From: a bacterium
GTDB taxonomy: Bacteria; Cyanobacteriota; Vampirovibrionia; Gastranaerophilales; Gastranaerophilaceae
Assembly: GCA_017482685.1 (NCBI GenBank)
Contig: JAFUMP010000024.1
Span: 1-38,945, forward strand
Length of the DNA stretch: 38,945 nt
Direction: 5' to 3'
The translations under genes and the position numbers were made by a program. The notes under the pieces were generated by a model, which was not told the origin of the DNA, searched no databases, and saw only the letters and a program-made list of their open reading frames with translations. The first letter of the stretch is position 1; every line of letters begins with the position of its first letter. Positions 25,009 to 33,203 of this stretch are shown here, piece by piece.

Positions 25009-25177
25009 AGATTGAGGTATTACATTGTAATACTAGGTCTGTCATAGGCGGGGAATCCTCGCCAAGTTTTGTATTAAAGAATAATTATTTCTATTGAAAT
25101 TTAGGAGTAATATGATATTATTAGTGCAGTTCAAGCCTCTTTACAATGCTAAAATCGAGCTGCCTTTTTTGTTTTTT
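25009..25177 (+). ncRNA. Candidate structured small RNA upstream of hicAB
   Basis: After the promoter at 24974 come a 7-bp hairpin (GTATTAC/GTAATAC, 25017-25033) and a GC-rich 7-bp hairpin (GGCGGGG/CCTCGCC, 25047-25063), striking in AT-rich DNA. The stretch ends with GCAGTTC/GAGCTGC (25126-25163) and two T-runs. A 25-codon frame (25112-25189) with AGGAG upstream overlaps the terminator, so the stretch could instead be a leader-peptide or toxin mRNA. No known RNA family is recognised. Confidence 0.45.
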
Positions 25178-25185
25178 AAAAGGAC

Positions 25186-25214
25186 TTGAAAATGATATCA
25201 TAATATGATATCAT
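25186..25214 (+). promoter_or_regulatory. hicAB promoter with tandem palindromic operator
   Basis: TTGAAA (25186-25191), 17 bases, TATCAT (25209-25214). Two perfect palindromes ATGATATCAT (25192-25201 and 25205-25214) cover the spacer and the -10. Autorepression by HicB is the expected control. Transcription would begin at about 25221, the hicA ATG. Confidence 0.75.
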
Positions 25215-25220
25215 TTAAGT

Positions 25221-25463
25221 ATGACACAATATGATAAACTTATACAAAAAATCCTTGAAGAAAAGGACATAACTTATCAAGAAGCTGAAAAGGTTTTGGT
25301 AGGCTTGGGTTATGTCGCAAGGTCGCCAAAAGGTGGGAGTTCTCATATTACGTTTACTAAATCACAAAATCAAATTATAACATTAGTTAAAACACAAAAA
25401 CCTTTAAAAAAGTATCTTATAAGACTAATTAAGGAGGCTATTTTAAATGACAAACAATATTGA
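25221..25463 (+). CDS. hicA: HicA mRNA interferase toxin
   Basis: 80 aa, the normal HicA length. GGSSHITFTK (38-47) holds the catalytic His (H42) of the double-stranded-RNA-binding-like fold that cleaves translated mRNA. The start has no ribosome site and coincides with the predicted transcription start, so the mRNA is probably leaderless. It is on the strand opposite to the virion genes, between tail tubes A and B. Confidence 0.88.
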   Translation: MTQYDKLIQKILEEKDITYQEAEKVLVGLGYVARSPKGGSSHITFTKSQNQIITLVKTQKPLKKYLIRLIKEAILNDKQY

Positions 25464-25809
25464 TTACTATATGAACTTAAATTGGACATATCGATTTGAA
25501 TGGTCTATTGAAGATCAATGTTATGTTGCAACGATAGCAGAATTAAACGGTTGTGTTGCAGATGGAGAAACTATTGAGGAAGCAACCAAAGAAATTAAAG
25601 ATGCTTTGTTTTCTTATGTTTCAGCTTGTATTGAAGCCGGTTATAAAATACCGGAACCTTTAAAACCTTCAGATTACAAAGGACAAATTCCTTATAGAAC
25701 TACATCTGAAAAACACTATAAACTTGCTCAAAGAGCTAAATCAACAGGAAAAAGTATTAATTCTATTATTGATGAAGCAACAGATTTGTTTTTAAGAGAA
25801 ACAGCTTAA
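25447..25809 (+). CDS. hicB: HicB antitoxin
   Basis: 120 aa. N-terminal HicB fold (YRFEWSIEDQCYVATIAELNGCVADGETIEEA, quoted in shortened sense: a degenerate RNase-H-like fold) and a C-terminal ribbon-helix-helix-like DNA-binding part (AQRAKSTGKSINSIIDEA). A perfect AAGGAGG ribosome site lies inside the hicA end, and the frames overlap by 17 bases, so antitoxin is made in excess over the leaderless toxin. It neutralises HicA and probably represses at 25192-25214. Its stop abuts the convergent tail tube A stop. Confidence 0.88.
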   Translation: MTNNIDYYMNLNWTYRFEWSIEDQCYVATIAELNGCVADGETIEEATKEIKDALFSYVSACIEAGYKIPEPLKPSDYKGQIPYRTTSEKHYKLAQRAKSTGKSINSIIDEATDLFLRETA

Positions 25810-26478
25810 CTACCACGTTACACGTTTTTCTCTATTAATTCCGGCAGTATAGTTTAATAAAATCTTATAAGCCTTTGCAAACTGTTCTTTATACCCCGAA
25901 TAGTTTTCATCTGTTTCTGATGCAATAGCATAAAGCATTGATTTAGTTATAAGTGCATTTTTAAAAATAGTTTCGTATTTTTCCGGAATATTGATAGAAT
26001 CATTGTCATTTTCAAGAGTATAAATCGCATCTCCAAAATCACTTTCTCCAATAGCAAGAGTTAAATACTCAACACTAACAGGATAGATATTGTCCGGAGT
26101 TGGATATAAATAGATTAAATCATTTTTAATAGTAAAACTTGTCGGTAATCCTGTTTTGGGTTCAAGAGTTTCGTAATTATCAATAAACTGAAGATAATTT
26201 GTTCCAATACGAACAGAATAAACTTGACTACCATTTACACTTTTTTTAAGGATATTACCATTAGGAGTTGAATAGTCTGTAACATTTATTTTTGTTGAAA
26301 AATTCAACTCCTTAACTCTGAACGGAAAAGGATAAGAACACCAAAGTTCAGAGAGTGCTTTATTTATTGAAGATTTTAAAGCACTCTCCATTTCTTCGGA
26401 GCTTTCGGCATCTCCATCATACATAGACCAAGCCTGTCCGGCTACATCGTTATATATGCTTAGAAATGTCAAAGTCAT
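25810..26478 (-). CDS. Tail tubular protein A / head-tail adaptor
   Basis: 222 aa; T7 gp11 has 196. N-terminal helices (IYNDVAGQAWSMYDGDAESSEEMESALKSS, quoted only in part as a pattern) followed by W-C-S-Y-P-F-P-F-R and beta strands, and LIYLYPTPDNIYPVSVEYL, which is the usual signature in tail-tube-A adaptor proteins. It links the portal to the nozzle. It overlaps its upstream neighbour by one base. Confidence 0.78.
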   Translation of the reverse strand: MTLTFLSIYNDVAGQAWSMYDGDAESSEEMESALKSSINKALSELWCSYPFPFRVKELNFSTKINVTDYSTPNGNILKKSVNGSQVYSVRIGTNYLQFIDNYETLEPKTGLPTSFTIKNDLIYLYPTPDNIYPVSVEYLTLAIGESDFGDAIYTLENDNDSINIPEKYETIFKNALITKSMLYAIASETDENYSGYKEQFAKAYKILLNYTAGINREKRVTW

Positions 26479-26771
26479 TAATCAGCTTTCCCTTCTTTTT
26501 CTGCTATTTTTTCTTTTATCGTTTCAAGTTTCATTGTTTTAAGGTTTCCACCGATATTCAAAGACTTAGCTTTTTCAATCAGTTTTTCTCTTTCTTCATC
26601 AACAACTACAAGTTCTTTTACAGTTTTTTTAGTCGTTGATTCTTTTGGTTTTTCTTTGATAGAACCTTTGATAACTTCATAATTTCCTTTATCTTCGAGG
26701 ACAATACGAGTTGCTTCTTCTTCCGGCAAAGAAAAAACTATGCCGGTAGGAATAAATCTAATATCTGTCAT
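26478..26771 (-). CDS. Small head/connector protein with possible HeH-like C-terminus
   Basis: 97 aa. A short N-terminal beta segment (RFIPTGIVFSLP), a Lys/Glu-rich linker and a C-terminal helix-extension-helix-like motif (AKSLNIGGNLKTMKLETIKEKI) like HeH/SAP nucleic-acid-binding modules in small phage head proteins. It lies between the head protein at 26781 and tail tube A. Function not established. Confidence 0.6.
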   Translation of the reverse strand: MTDIRFIPTGIVFSLPEEEATRIVLEDKGNYEVIKGSIKEKPKESTTKKTVKELVVVDEEREKLIEKAKSLNIGGNLKTMKLETIKEKIAEKEGKAD

Positions 26772-26780
26772 AGTTTCTCC

Positions 26781-27161
26781 TTATAACCCAACTTTCTTAC
26801 CAATAGCCCAAATTGTTCCGGCAAATCCTGTACCAAAATCAATATCAATGGCTCCGTCTTTGTTAATGAATCTAGCCGGATCTTGAATTTGTAAAACAGT
26901 AGTTGCTGATTTTGCAATTGTTAGGAGTAAATCCCCTAACATTGCGTTAGGGAACTTATCTCCATTTTTTATTGTTAGTGTGCAATCAGAAGAAGAAGTA
27001 TTTGTGATTGAAATAAACAATGTATTATTTAGACAATTCATAGCATTTTCTAATGTTATACCATTTGCAATACTAACAGTTTGAGGGGTTACAACTAAAA
27101 CTCCGGCAGAATCAGAGTTTTCTATTACCGGATATTGAATTGAAATTATATCTCTAGCCAT
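26781..27161 (-). CDS. Small beta-rich head protein (decoration-like)
   Basis: 126 aa, beta-rich, with alternating hydrophobic strands (FISITNTSSSDCTLTIKNGD, TTVLQIQDPARFI). It follows the major capsid gene by 17 bases, where many phages have a capsid decoration or head-completion protein. No family is recognised with certainty. Confidence 0.55.
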   Translation of the reverse strand: MARDIISIQYPVIENSDSAGVLVVTPQTVSIANGITLENAMNCLNNTLFISITNTSSSDCTLTIKNGDKFPNAMLGDLLLTIAKSATTVLQIQDPARFINKDGAIDIDFGTGFAGTIWAIGKKVGL

Positions 27162-27178
27162 TAATTAATCCTTTCTTT

Positions 27179-28090
27179 TTAAGCAGCTCTTTTTGACAAT
27201 GCTAAAGGAGCAGTAATCTTAACAGTTCCTAAGAAATCAGCTCTTGGAGCTCCAACACCATATAGACCATAGCCTTTGTATCTAGTGTTAAAGTTTTTCT
27301 CTGGCATATAGTCTTTCATATTTAAGTTTTTAGAAATACCACCGGCAAGAGTTTTACCTTTAATACCAAATAACGGATAATATGTAATTTGGTCGTTTTC
27401 TTTAACACTTGCAACATTGTTAGAAACAACAATATCCCAACCACAAAGCTGACCGATATAGCCTTTTGCTATTTTCTTATGACCGGATTCCACATATTTA
27501 AGTTCATCAAGTTTTCCAAGATAGAACTGATACTCCGGTGGAACAACGGCAACCATTTGTCCGTCAATCCAATTTGTATGACCTTTTCTATCTCCACGTT
27601 GAAATTCAGCTTGCATATACGCAAGAATTTCTTTAGCATAATCAGCATCAAGTGGAATAGCTGCGTTAGCAGTATCAGCTAAATAATGTCCGGCTCTAGT
27701 GTAAAGTTGCCCATAAGCTGAATCAACGGCAGCCGCAAATTGTTTAATAGCATCTGAAGAATATTCTTTTGCTAATTCAACTTTTTGTTTCAAGTCTGGA
27801 GCATTAGCTATTTGTTGTTTTTTGACTTCATCAACTTCAAAGTGGAAAGCCTTACCTTTATCAAATTTTACTTTTGCAGTAGTAGTATTTGTAAGTTCGG
27901 CATCTTTTAAATCTCCACCGGTATAGTCAAAAAGATTTACCATAGCCGGCATAATAACATCAACTTCAGCTCCTGTTCTTACACCATCTTTTAATTCGGT
28001 ATGAGCAAGTTGTCCAATTACCATTTCATCATAGACATATTTATTGTATGCCTTTGTAAAGGTAGTTATCATTAGTTGTTCATCTGACAT
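27179..28090 (-). CDS. Major capsid protein
   Basis: 303 aa. DYTGGDLKDAELTNTTTAKVKFDKGKAFHF (pattern: N-arm and E-loop strands), a helical spine (KYSSDAIKQFAAAVDSAYGQLY region), then MVAVVPPEYQFYLGKLDEL and GWDIVVSNNV, the usual P-domain signatures in HK97-fold coats. A good ribosome site lies before the start. Directly after the scaffold gene, as in T7 (gene 10 after gene 9). Confidence 0.85.
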   Translation of the reverse strand: MSDEQLMITTFTKAYNKYVYDEMVIGQLAHTELKDGVRTGAEVDVIMPAMVNLFDYTGGDLKDAELTNTTTAKVKFDKGKAFHFEVDEVKKQQIANAPDLKQKVELAKEYSSDAIKQFAAAVDSAYGQLYTRAGHYLADTANAAIPLDADYAKEILAYMQAEFQRGDRKGHTNWIDGQMVAVVPPEYQFYLGKLDELKYVESGHKKIAKGYIGQLCGWDIVVSNNVASVKENDQITYYPLFGIKGKTLAGGISKNLNMKDYMPEKNFNTRYKGYGLYGVGAPRADFLGTVKITAPLALSKRAA

Positions 28091-28101
28091 ACTTTATCTC
28101 C

Positions 28102-29067
28102 TTATACTAATTCACTAATCGCTTTTTCTAATTCTTCGGGGGTATAATCTTCAACTTTTTTTGTAATTGGAATAACTTTTGAAGATTGAGGACTAAGAGT
28201 TTTCAGCGTATTTTTTTCTTTTTCGTTTTCAGAATTTGCATTTTGTTCAGCAAGAAATTCTTTTTTAAAATACTCTCTTAGATTTTCTATATGCTTAACA
28301 AATTCAGACGTTAAGAACATATCGCCTTTTGTTCGCAAAGCATCAGCAAAGAAATTCCTAAACTCCGGAACTTTAAACCACTCCGGAAATTCTTTTACGG
28401 AGTTCTTAACAAAGGTTTCAGCTTCCTGTCTTATTGTTTGGTATCTTTGAGCTTCTTGATTTTGAATAAGTTGGTTTCTTACCCTTTCGCCAAAAACTGA
28501 AACGTGTTTTACAACATCAACATTAAATTCATCTTCTATTTGAGCTAATAAATCATCTGTTGGGGATTGAGCATATAAAGCCAAAAGACCTCTGACTTTA
28601 TCCGGCTCTTGAACTAAATATAGATATTTTTTAAATTCTTCTGCCTGTGCTGATGCAACTTTTAGTGCTAAATCTAATTCTTCTTTAGAGTTATATCCAA
28701 GCTGAAATGCTTTTGCTTGTTCTTCTGTTTGTAGTTGTCTTAGCCTTTCGGTTTGTTTTTGAAACTCTATTCTTTCTTGTTCCCAATTACTTTTCTCAGC
28801 TTCTAATGGTTTTAAAGATTCATAGGCTTTTAATAAATCTTGAACTTTTACTGTCCCGTCATCATTGAGAAAATCTTTAGGAATTTCTGTATTTTCTTCC
28901 TTTGATTCTGATTCTCCGTCTTGGGTTTCTTGATTTTCTTTTGTTTCTTCATTGTTTTCTAAATCCTGTGTTTCTGTTTCTTCAGACTGATTTTCATCTA
29001 AGATACTTTGAATTTGCTCATCTAAAGAAGGACTATTATCCATAGCCCCATTCATTTCTTCATCCAT
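28102..29067 (-). CDS. Capsid scaffolding protein
   Basis: 321 aa, very acidic N-terminal half (runs of Glu, Gln, Asp), coiled-coil middle (EKSNWEQERIEFQKQTERL) and a Lys-rich end (KKVEDYTPEELEKAISEL). Composition, length (T7 gp9 has about 307) and position just before the capsid gene are those of scaffolding proteins, which help build the prohead and then leave. Confidence 0.8.
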   Translation of the reverse strand: MDEEMNGAMDNSPSLDEQIQSILDENQSEETETQDLENNEETKENQETQDGESESKEENTEIPKDFLNDDGTVKVQDLLKAYESLKPLEAEKSNWEQERIEFQKQTERLRQLQTEEQAKAFQLGYNSKEELDLALKVASAQAEEFKKYLYLVQEPDKVRGLLALYAQSPTDDLLAQIEDEFNVDVVKHVSVFGERVRNQLIQNQEAQRYQTIRQEAETFVKNSVKEFPEWFKVPEFRNFFADALRTKGDMFLTSEFVKHIENLREYFKKEFLAEQNANSENEKEKNTLKTLSPQSSKVIPITKKVEDYTPEELEKAISELV

Positions 29068-29076
29068 ATAAACTCC

Positions 29077-29289
29077 TTATTTTTTTGTAATTTGTCGTTG
29101 AGCCGTAAAAAAATCAGTTTCCCATTTATCAGTATCAGCAATAGTTTTCAACATTCCCTTAATAATTAACGGCTCCGTTTCGGAGTTCGATAGTTTCAAA
29201 ATATTTTCTAGTTGGAATTGTCTAATTTTCTGATACTCGGCAGAACAAATTAATTCATACTTTTCTATTAAAATATCTTTGTTTTTCAT
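29077..29289 (-). CDS. Small helical protein between portal and scaffold
   Basis: 70 aa, predicted wholly helical, slightly acidic. Its start overlaps the portal stop by four bases, so translation is coupled. No family recognised. Confidence 0.65.
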   Translation of the reverse strand: MKNKDILIEKYELICSAEYQKIRQFQLENILKLSNSETEPLIIKGMLKTIADTDKWETDFFTAQRQITKK

Positions 29290-31166
29290 TGTACTTGTGC
29301 CATTAAGCTATTTAATTCTTCTTGTGGGGTTTTGTCTGATACAGGGTTGCTATTTGCTTTTTTAGCATCAATAGCACCCTGTACCATTTGTTGAACTTCC
29401 GGTCTTTGTAATAGAACTTGTTGCACTTCAATAGGAATTTGTTGAGTTGCCTGTAAAAATCGTTCCGGATTTTCTACCCCTTTTTGTTCCATATACCAAA
29501 CAAATATCGACTGAACATCTAAAGAAATATGATTAGAAAATCTTTCAACGGCTAAAATTACCATATCGGCAAAGCTAAATCTTTCCGTCATAGAGTTTCT
29601 ATCAGAATATGTATAGCGATATTCTGCTTGTCTTATTTCATCTGTTATAACTACATTTTCCGGATTATTATCCTTGTTTAAAAATATATTCTCAATTCCA
29701 AATTTGAAATTAGCACAGAGTTTCGCAATATTTTTTATACTCGGAATAATAAAATATTGGTTTATAATATCCAAAACCATTGATAATCTTGTAGTTTGAC
29801 CTTGTGTTTTAACTGAAATCTCTGTTGCCGTTTTGTTTCCTTTTTCTTCAGCACCCATCATATTAGGGAATATGCCGGAGATTTCACTCATTAAATCAGA
29901 TAAAAATGTAATATCTGCAATAAAAATATTTGTAGAAAAAGTTAAAGGATTAATGCTACTTGATGTATATAGTTGAGGATCGTATGTGATTATCTTTCCC
30001 GGATATAGTTCTATTTCATCATCATCAAAAAAATCTTTAGGACACAATAGTGGTGGATTTTCTGTCAAAGATTGCATATCGACAGTTTTATTAAGCAGAT
30101 TCTCTTGAACGTGGGCTAAATCCAATACTGAAAACAAAGGGCTTATACCTCTTTTTGTTTCCGGATCTTGCAGAAAAGTTCCGTAAGTGAATGGATTTAT
30201 AACATATTTATTTTTCTCAAATCTTACTAAATATTTTCCACCGGCAACTACTGCGTGCCAATTTTTTAAGACTTTACCATTAGGAAGTGTAAAGTTTCCC
30301 CAATGTTCTAAGACTTCAATAGTTGAATTATTTTGGTGTTTATCTCTTAAAGCATCATCAGATTGGTTTGCAATATCAGAAATATTTGGTTCTCTTGAAA
30401 TCATTTTTCTAAGAGATTCAGCTACTTCTTTTGATACGTTGTAACACTCGTTATTTATAATATCTTCAGGAGTTTTCCAACTCCTGTAAATTTTGGGTGC
30501 ATTATCAAAATCTTCTATCTGAGAAACATCAAAAACAAAATCAGAAGGGCTTACTGCTATAACATAGGGATTATCATATATAGTTTTTTCATCAATAAAA
30601 AAGTTTTTTCCTTTAGTTTTAGCATGTATAACCTTAGCTAATTTAGCTAAATTACCTTCAAATAATGTTTCAAAAAACTTTATTGGTCGGCGATATTCTT
30701 CTTTTCTTGTTTTCCACGTTGTAAAAGTTATTAATTCTCCGTATAACAAAGCATTATCAATAACTTTGTCGCAGATTTGTGAATAATTCATTTTTTCAAG
30801 AATATCCACCAACATAGCTTTTTGCTTATTAGCATTTGTATCAGCTTCTAAAGATTCTCCAGAAACATCAAACATAGAATTGATGCCGGAATAAGTATTT
30901 TTCCAAATAAAAGCCTTAAAAGTTTGAAAGTACATGAATAATTTGCACATCTTAACTTTAGACTTCCATTTTTTTGACTTATCAGTTTCTTTAGATAAAT
31001 CAGCTTTGAAAAAGATTTCTTTTATGAGATTATTTGCTTTAACTAAATTTGAACTTCGAGATTCGTTATAACTTCTAAAATCACTAACAATACGATTAGC
31101 GATATTTCCCATTTCTTCTTTAGATAATTTTATTTTTTTGTTTTCTTTTTCAACAATATATTCCAT
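29286..31166 (-). CDS. Portal protein (head-tail connector)
   Basis: 626 aa, within the range of podovirus portals (T7 gp8 has 536, P22 gp1 has 725). A long N-terminal helical part, VIAVSPSDFVFDVSQIEDFD (a common portal segment), HVQENLLNKTVDMQSL, TATEISVKTQGQTTRLS (the channel-helix neighbourhood of podovirus portals) and a C-terminal Gln/Val-rich tail (QQVLLQRPEVQQMVQG). It forms the ring through which DNA is packaged and ejected. Confidence 0.85.
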   Translation of the reverse strand: MEYIVEKENKKIKLSKEEMGNIANRIVSDFRSYNESRSSNLVKANNLIKEIFFKADLSKETDKSKKWKSKVKMCKLFMYFQTFKAFIWKNTYSGINSMFDVSGESLEADTNANKQKAMLVDILEKMNYSQICDKVIDNALLYGELITFTTWKTRKEEYRRPIKFFETLFEGNLAKLAKVIHAKTKGKNFFIDEKTIYDNPYVIAVSPSDFVFDVSQIEDFDNAPKIYRSWKTPEDIINNECYNVSKEVAESLRKMISREPNISDIANQSDDALRDKHQNNSTIEVLEHWGNFTLPNGKVLKNWHAVVAGGKYLVRFEKNKYVINPFTYGTFLQDPETKRGISPLFSVLDLAHVQENLLNKTVDMQSLTENPPLLCPKDFFDDDEIELYPGKIITYDPQLYTSSSINPLTFSTNIFIADITFLSDLMSEISGIFPNMMGAEEKGNKTATEISVKTQGQTTRLSMVLDIINQYFIIPSIKNIAKLCANFKFGIENIFLNKDNNPENVVITDEIRQAEYRYTYSDRNSMTERFSFADMVILAVERFSNHISLDVQSIFVWYMEQKGVENPERFLQATQQIPIEVQQVLLQRPEVQQMVQGAIDAKKANSNPVSDKTPQEELNSLMAQVQ

Positions 31167-31669
31167 TAGATTTTTTTCTCGTCTAAACCTTCAATAGTTA
31201 AAACTTCTGGTTGATTTACTTGTAAATCTCCGTTTTCATCCATACCAAGAGCAACTCTTAAACCTTTTTGAGCTTTAGAAATACCGGACATAATCAAATC
31301 CATATTGTAAGCTGAAGCTCTAGGTTTAGCTTTTCCGAGCAATAGTTCATCTTTATATTGGTCTAATAAAGTTTGGATAACGTCTAAAGATTCATTAAAT
31401 AACTGAATATGTCTTTCATTAGCAGCAAGTTTATCTTCTTCAACTCTTTGACATAATTTTTGTTTTGTACGTTCTTCGATTTCTCTTTTTTTCTTGTTAA
31501 TACCTTCACGACTCATTCGTTCTGAAATAGTCGAACGTCTGATTTCTACATCTGGGATTTGTTCCATAACATAATCAAGTGTTTCGCCACGAAGATACAA
31601 CGCACGAATTTTTGCCCAATCCTTAGCCGTAGGCTTGTGCTTTGGAATTTCTTTTTTTGGTCTTGCCAT
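31166..31669 (-). CDS. Terminase small subunit-like protein
   Basis: 167 aa. A basic N-terminus (ARPKKEIPKHKPTAKDW) leads into a helix-turn-helix (IRALYLRGETLDYVMEQIPDVEIRRST with the pattern of homing HTH in small terminases), then a long helix and a tail (PEVLTIEGLD). It starts the portal-side cluster and overlaps the portal start by one base. The small-terminase call is an inference; it lies 16 kb from the large subunit. Confidence 0.65.
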   Translation of the reverse strand: MARPKKEIPKHKPTAKDWAKIRALYLRGETLDYVMEQIPDVEIRRSTISERMSREGINKKKREIEERTKQKLCQRVEEDKLAANERHIQLFNESLDVIQTLLDQYKDELLLGKAKPRASAYNMDLIMSGISKAQKGLRVALGMDENGDLQVNQPEVLTIEGLDEKKI

Positions 31670-31729
31670 ATATTAATCTCCTAAATTAAAGTCAAAAAAA
31701 TGCGGTAGTGTTTCTACCGCTTGTACCAT

Positions 31730-32134
31730 TTATGAGGAGGAGGAGTATGAGGGCTTATCCCTAAAAATTGGTTCTTTGCATCCGAAAAAATCACACCTTT
31801 TTTGTCGGATTTCAACTATTTCCCCTTTAGAGTTTTTAATCTCTTTGTTTTCTCCATAACATAGTCCGTAAGGGGTTTTACTTTTTTTTACGGCATCACT
31901 ACTAGCATAATAAACTTGGTTGATTAGCAAAGCTATAATATCTTCAACCTTCTTTTTGTAAAAAACTTGTCTAAACATTTTCCCGTCTTTGATTCTTGTT
32001 TCAACAAGTGCTGCAACATCAGAATCACATATCGGACAAATTCCCAAAATTAATTTTCTTCTATGAAACTCTTTGTTTTTATGTAAAAACCAAGTTTCAA
32101 CAATTCTACTTTTTGTTTGACAATGTGAAAACAT
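31730..32134 (-). CDS. Small zinc-finger protein at the head of the late operon
   Basis: About 134 aa from ATG 32134, chosen because GGGGG lies five bases upstream; an ATG at 32146 has no ribosome site. ICPICDSD (CxxC) and CDFFGC (a second Cys pair) could form one zinc site. A Ser-rich end follows. It is the first gene after the late control region and might be a regulator; not recognised. Confidence 0.65.
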   Translation of the reverse strand: MFSHCQTKSRIVETWFLHKNKEFHRRKLILGICPICDSDVAALVETRIKDGKMFRQVFYKKKVEDIIALLINQVYYASSDAVKKSKTPYGLCYGENKEIKNSKGEIVEIRQKRCDFFGCKEPIFRDKPSYSSSS

Positions 32135-32309
32135 AGTAACCCCCATAGATTACGATACGTCAGCCTTTTTTCGTCTATCCCTAGTGTGGAAATCCACCTT
32201 TTTATTACACTCTCTCAATCTGTAATAAAAAACTACTTCAAATGTCCGTACCACCTATGAACTTATTATTGACTATCTAGCAAAAAACTAAAAGAAGTTG
32301 TGTTATTTT

Positions 32310-32326
32310 GTAAAATAATCTTTTAC
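32310..32326. promoter_or_regulatory. Repressor operator OL1
   Basis: GTAAAA-TAATC-TTTTAC, flanked by TT and AA. A perfect 17-bp dyad with the same half-sites and spacing as 38681-38697 beside the repressor gene. Confidence 0.7.
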
Positions 32327-32377
32327 AATTTAACATAACCCCTTTTACAAAATCTTGAAATAGAATAATATAATAGA

Positions 32378-32394
32378 GTAAAACCAAATTTTAC
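32378..32394. promoter_or_regulatory. Repressor operator OL2
   Basis: GTAAAA-CCAAA-TTTTAC, 68 bases from the first site. A half-site (TTTTACAA, 32343) lies between them. It sits just after TATAAT (32369-32374), so a bound repressor would block a rightward transcript as well as the late operon. Confidence 0.65.
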
Positions 32395-32407
32395 ATTAAG
32401 GTTCAAG

Positions 32408-32438
32408 CCCCTTGTTGCTTTAGCGATAAGGGGTTTTT
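32408..32438 (+). terminator. Terminator of a very short rightward transcript
   Basis: CCCCTT pairs with AAGGGG, followed by TTTTT. It lies about 60 bases after a TATAAT box at 32369, so a transcript of about 60 bases is possible. Confidence 0.65.
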
Positions 32439-33203
32439 ATTGCCCTTTTTTAGTCCGGAGAAATATGGGTATGTTTATTCTTATTCTGGAGTTGAACGAT
32501 TATGGGGGGTACCCCCTCATTGTTAAAGATGAAACTTGTTTAATTAATGCTTTTTTGTAGTTATAGCTTGTAATGACAATTTCTAGTTATTGATGATTAG
32601 GGTGCTTGAATTGTAGCTACAAGATTTTAGAGAGGATAGTAGTTATTACTCATTCCTTGTTATTCTTACATGCAAAAGGCGAAGCTCATAGATAAAGTTG
32701 TTTCTTAAAGTTCTTTTCTTCTTTTCTTCTTCTTTTAGCGATTGATAAACAAATAGAGTGTTTGTATTTTCTTATTTAGATGTATGTTTCTTTTTAGTCG
32801 CCAATGCTTATTTCCAAGAATAGAGTTATCTTATTTTAACGAAACCATTTTATAGATAATATTGTCGGCATTTTGTCTTTGTAAAATCCTTATTGATTAA
32901 ATTTCTTCCTTTTCCCTACGTTCCATCAATTCTTACTTCGGTGCTATTTATTTTTTTCTGTTTTCACCTTATTAAAGCCGGTAATAAAAAATTTTACAAC
33001 CAGCGAATCACTAAAATGAAAATTTTGTTACAGTTCCTAACAACGATTACTAGAGCTTTTTAGTTATGGTGTTGTTAAGAACTGTAACAAGAATTGTGAT
33101 TAGCAAGTTGTAAACCATTAACACTATTTTTTATTCCGGCACCGGTTAATGGTGTAAACAGTAAAAAATAAAAATACGCACCTGCGTAAGAAAGGATTAC
33201 ACT
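32439..33203. other. Gene-free control region
   Basis: No convincing gene in about 760 bases. It contains GGGGGTACCCCC (32505-32516), TTGTAGCTACAA (32611-32622), a pyrimidine-rich stretch (about 32705-32745), a large inverted repeat (33025-33090), and a hairpin ACCATTAAC/GTTAATGGT just before the gene at 33204. A 31-codon frame (32465-32560) with GGAG upstream is possible but weak. It probably holds promoters for the genes to the right. Confidence 0.5.
33025..33090. repeat. Inverted repeat made of two TTGTTA-N7-TAACAA dyads
   Basis: The arms 33025-33044 and 33071-33090 are complementary over 20 bases with one mismatch, and each arm contains its own dyad TTGTTA-N7-TAACAA. The loop is 26 bases. 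The nested symmetry suggests a pair of sites for a dimeric regulator more than an RNA hairpin. Confidence 0.7.

Noticed and set aside
25112-25189. 25-codon frame as a definite gene
   Set aside because: It has a ribosome site, but overlaps the terminator hairpin of the predicted small RNA; noted under that RNA only.
32197-32230. Terminator at the TTATTACA/TGTAATAA inverted repeat
   Set aside because: No T-run follows the stem on either strand; left as a possible leader structure of the late operon.
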